From: Litorimonas sp964425355
GTDB lineage: Bacteria > Pseudomonadota > Alphaproteobacteria > Caulobacterales > Maricaulaceae
Assembly (NCBI GenBank): GCA_964425355.1
Contig: CAYRMO010000064.1
Location: forward strand, 1 to 15,785
Length of the DNA: 15,785 bases
Reading direction: 5' to 3'
The stretch's first letter is position 1. Each line of letters begins with the position of its first letter. Made by a program: the position numbers and the translations under genes. A model generated the notes under the pieces. That model worked only from the letters and a program-made list of their open reading frames with translations, was not told the DNA's origin and did no database searches. Below are positions 15,093 through 15,785 of the stretch, one piece after another.

Positions 15093-15586
15093 TGAGTAGC
15101 AAAGCCGGCGGTCGAAAGAAAAAACCAGGCGAAAATGGTATTGTTGTCGCCGAAAATCGCCGTGCGCGCTATGATTATGCTGTCGAAGACACGTTAGAGG
15201 CAGGCATCCAACTTGTTGGCACTGAGGTCAAAGCTCTTAGGCAAGGCAAAGCCAATATTGCAGAGAGTTATGTGTCAATCGAAGGCAATGAAGCTTGGCT
15301 GATCAATGCCGATATTCCAATTTACGCGCCTGCATCACAATTCAACCATCTCCCAAAACGTCCACGCAAACTTTTGCTGAAACAGCGCGAAATCGGAAAT
15401 CTGGTCGGGGAAACCCAACGCAAAGGCCGAACCATTGTCGCGCTCAAGCTCTATTTTAATCAAAAGGGCAAAGCGAAACTCCTGATCGGGACCGCCACAG
15501 GTAAGCAAAATATTGATAAACGCGAGACCCAGAAGAAGCGAGACTGGCAAAAGCAAAAAGCCCGCTTAATGCGTGAGAAGGGGTAG
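15092..15586 (+). CDS. smpB: SsrA-binding protein
   Basis: Binds tmRNA and, shaped like a tRNA anticodon arm, brings it to stalled ribosomes for trans-translation. The 164 residues contain the expected core: ENRRARYDYAVEDTLEAG, GTEVKALRQGKANIAESYV, NHLPKRPRKLLLKQREI, GRTIVALKLYFNQKGKAKL, GTATGKQNIDKRE and the basic C-terminal tail ending RLMREKG, which reads the empty mRNA channel. The length is normal. Its ATG overlaps the dapA stop. The tmRNA gene itself is not in the window. Confidence 0.97.
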   Translation: MSSKAGGRKKKPGENGIVVAENRRARYDYAVEDTLEAGIQLVGTEVKALRQGKANIAESYVSIEGNEAWLINADIPIYAPASQFNHLPKRPRKLLLKQREIGNLVGETQRKGRTIVALKLYFNQKGKAKLLIGTATGKQNIDKRETQKKRDWQKQKARLMREKG

Positions 15587-15630
15587 GGGCTTGATTTTGC
15601 GAGCGCCTAAAGCTCATTAAATCGATAGTT

Positions 15631-15785
15631 ATGATAAATCGTCTAAACCTAATAATTCTGGCGCTCAGTATTTCAGCCTGTACTTCACTTCCCAAAAATA
15701 CTGACGCTGGTGAAGATGCGCCTCTCTTGGTGAATACCACATGGCGTGTAAAGACGACGACAGACCTTACGATCAATTTTCGTTT
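15631..15785 (+). CDS. small lipoprotein, 5' part (cut by window end)
   Basis: ATG at 15631 opens 51 codons that run off the window. Residues 1-17 are a lipoprotein signal peptide: Asn3/Arg4, hydrophobic LNLIILALSIS, then lipobox ISAC with Cys17 as the lipidation site. The start of the mature chain (TSLPKNTDAGEDAP) looks like a flexible linker. The following NTTWRVKTTTDLTINF faintly resembles the start of META/HslJ-type domains, but too little is present to say. The gene begins 44 bp after smpB; the ribosome site is weak. Placement in the outer membrane or envelope is inferred from the lipobox only. Confidence 0.7.
   Translation, partial: MINRLNLIILALSISACTSLPKNTDAGEDAPLLVNTTWRVKTTTDLTINFR

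Noticed and set aside
15601..15615. GAGC/GCTC stem after smpB as terminator
   Set aside because: Only 4 bp of stem and no U-tract.
15456..15776. 106-codon minus-strand ORF over the smpB end
   Set aside because: It is antisense to smpB and the lipoprotein start, with no recognisable features.

Overview
The window looks like chromosome of a marine, carotenoid-making alphaproteobacterium, most likely of the Hyphomonadaceae/Maricaulales type. This is inferred from gene content and order (slt divergent from dapA-smpB, bacterial astaxanthin-type CrtW and CrtZ), from GTTC-N7-GTTC operator syntax, and from a GC content that looks a little under 50% by eye. No rRNA, tRNA, CRISPR array, insertion sequence or phage gene was seen. 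Most genes are ordinary core functions; the less ordinary part is the minus-strand block from about 4600 to 11970.

Layout. The left edge is the 3' part of guaA (+), then a GST-family gene and a membrane-anchored alpha/beta hydrolase joined by an ATGA overlap (+). These converge, with only 4 bp between stop codons, on a DEAD-box RNA helicase (-) that has a 200-residue Lys/Ser/Arg-rich tail and its own promoter. Upstream of the helicase lies a short coding remnant with no normal start (4603-4827), then a tightly packed minus-strand run read right to left: crtE, ABC ATPase, ABC-2 permease, crtW, crtZ, aat. All five junctions in this run overlap or are 0-1 nt apart, and four of its six genes appear to start with TTG or GTG. 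The run makes GGPP (CrtE) and converts beta-carotene to keto/hydroxy-carotenoids (CrtW, CrtZ), but crtB, crtI and crtY are not here. An ABC-2 exporter pair sits between crtE and crtW and is stop-to-start coupled to crtW.

Upstream of crtE is a 739-residue protein that fuses a FAN1-like VRR-NUC nuclease to a C-terminal DnaQ-like DEDDh 3'-5' exonuclease. Its promoter carries a clean alphaproteobacterial LexA (SOS) box, GAAC-N7-GAAC, lying on the -35 element, so this looks like a DNA-damage-induced crosslink- or flap-processing enzyme. Only 62 nt separate it from crtE and no convincing crtE promoter is visible there, so SOS transcription could run into the carotenoid operon.

The right part holds a periplasmic Slt-type lytic transglycosylase (-) with a 10-bp hairpin at its stop codon, a divergent promoter region, dapA and smpB (+, 1-nt overlap), and the start of a small lipoprotein gene cut by the window edge.
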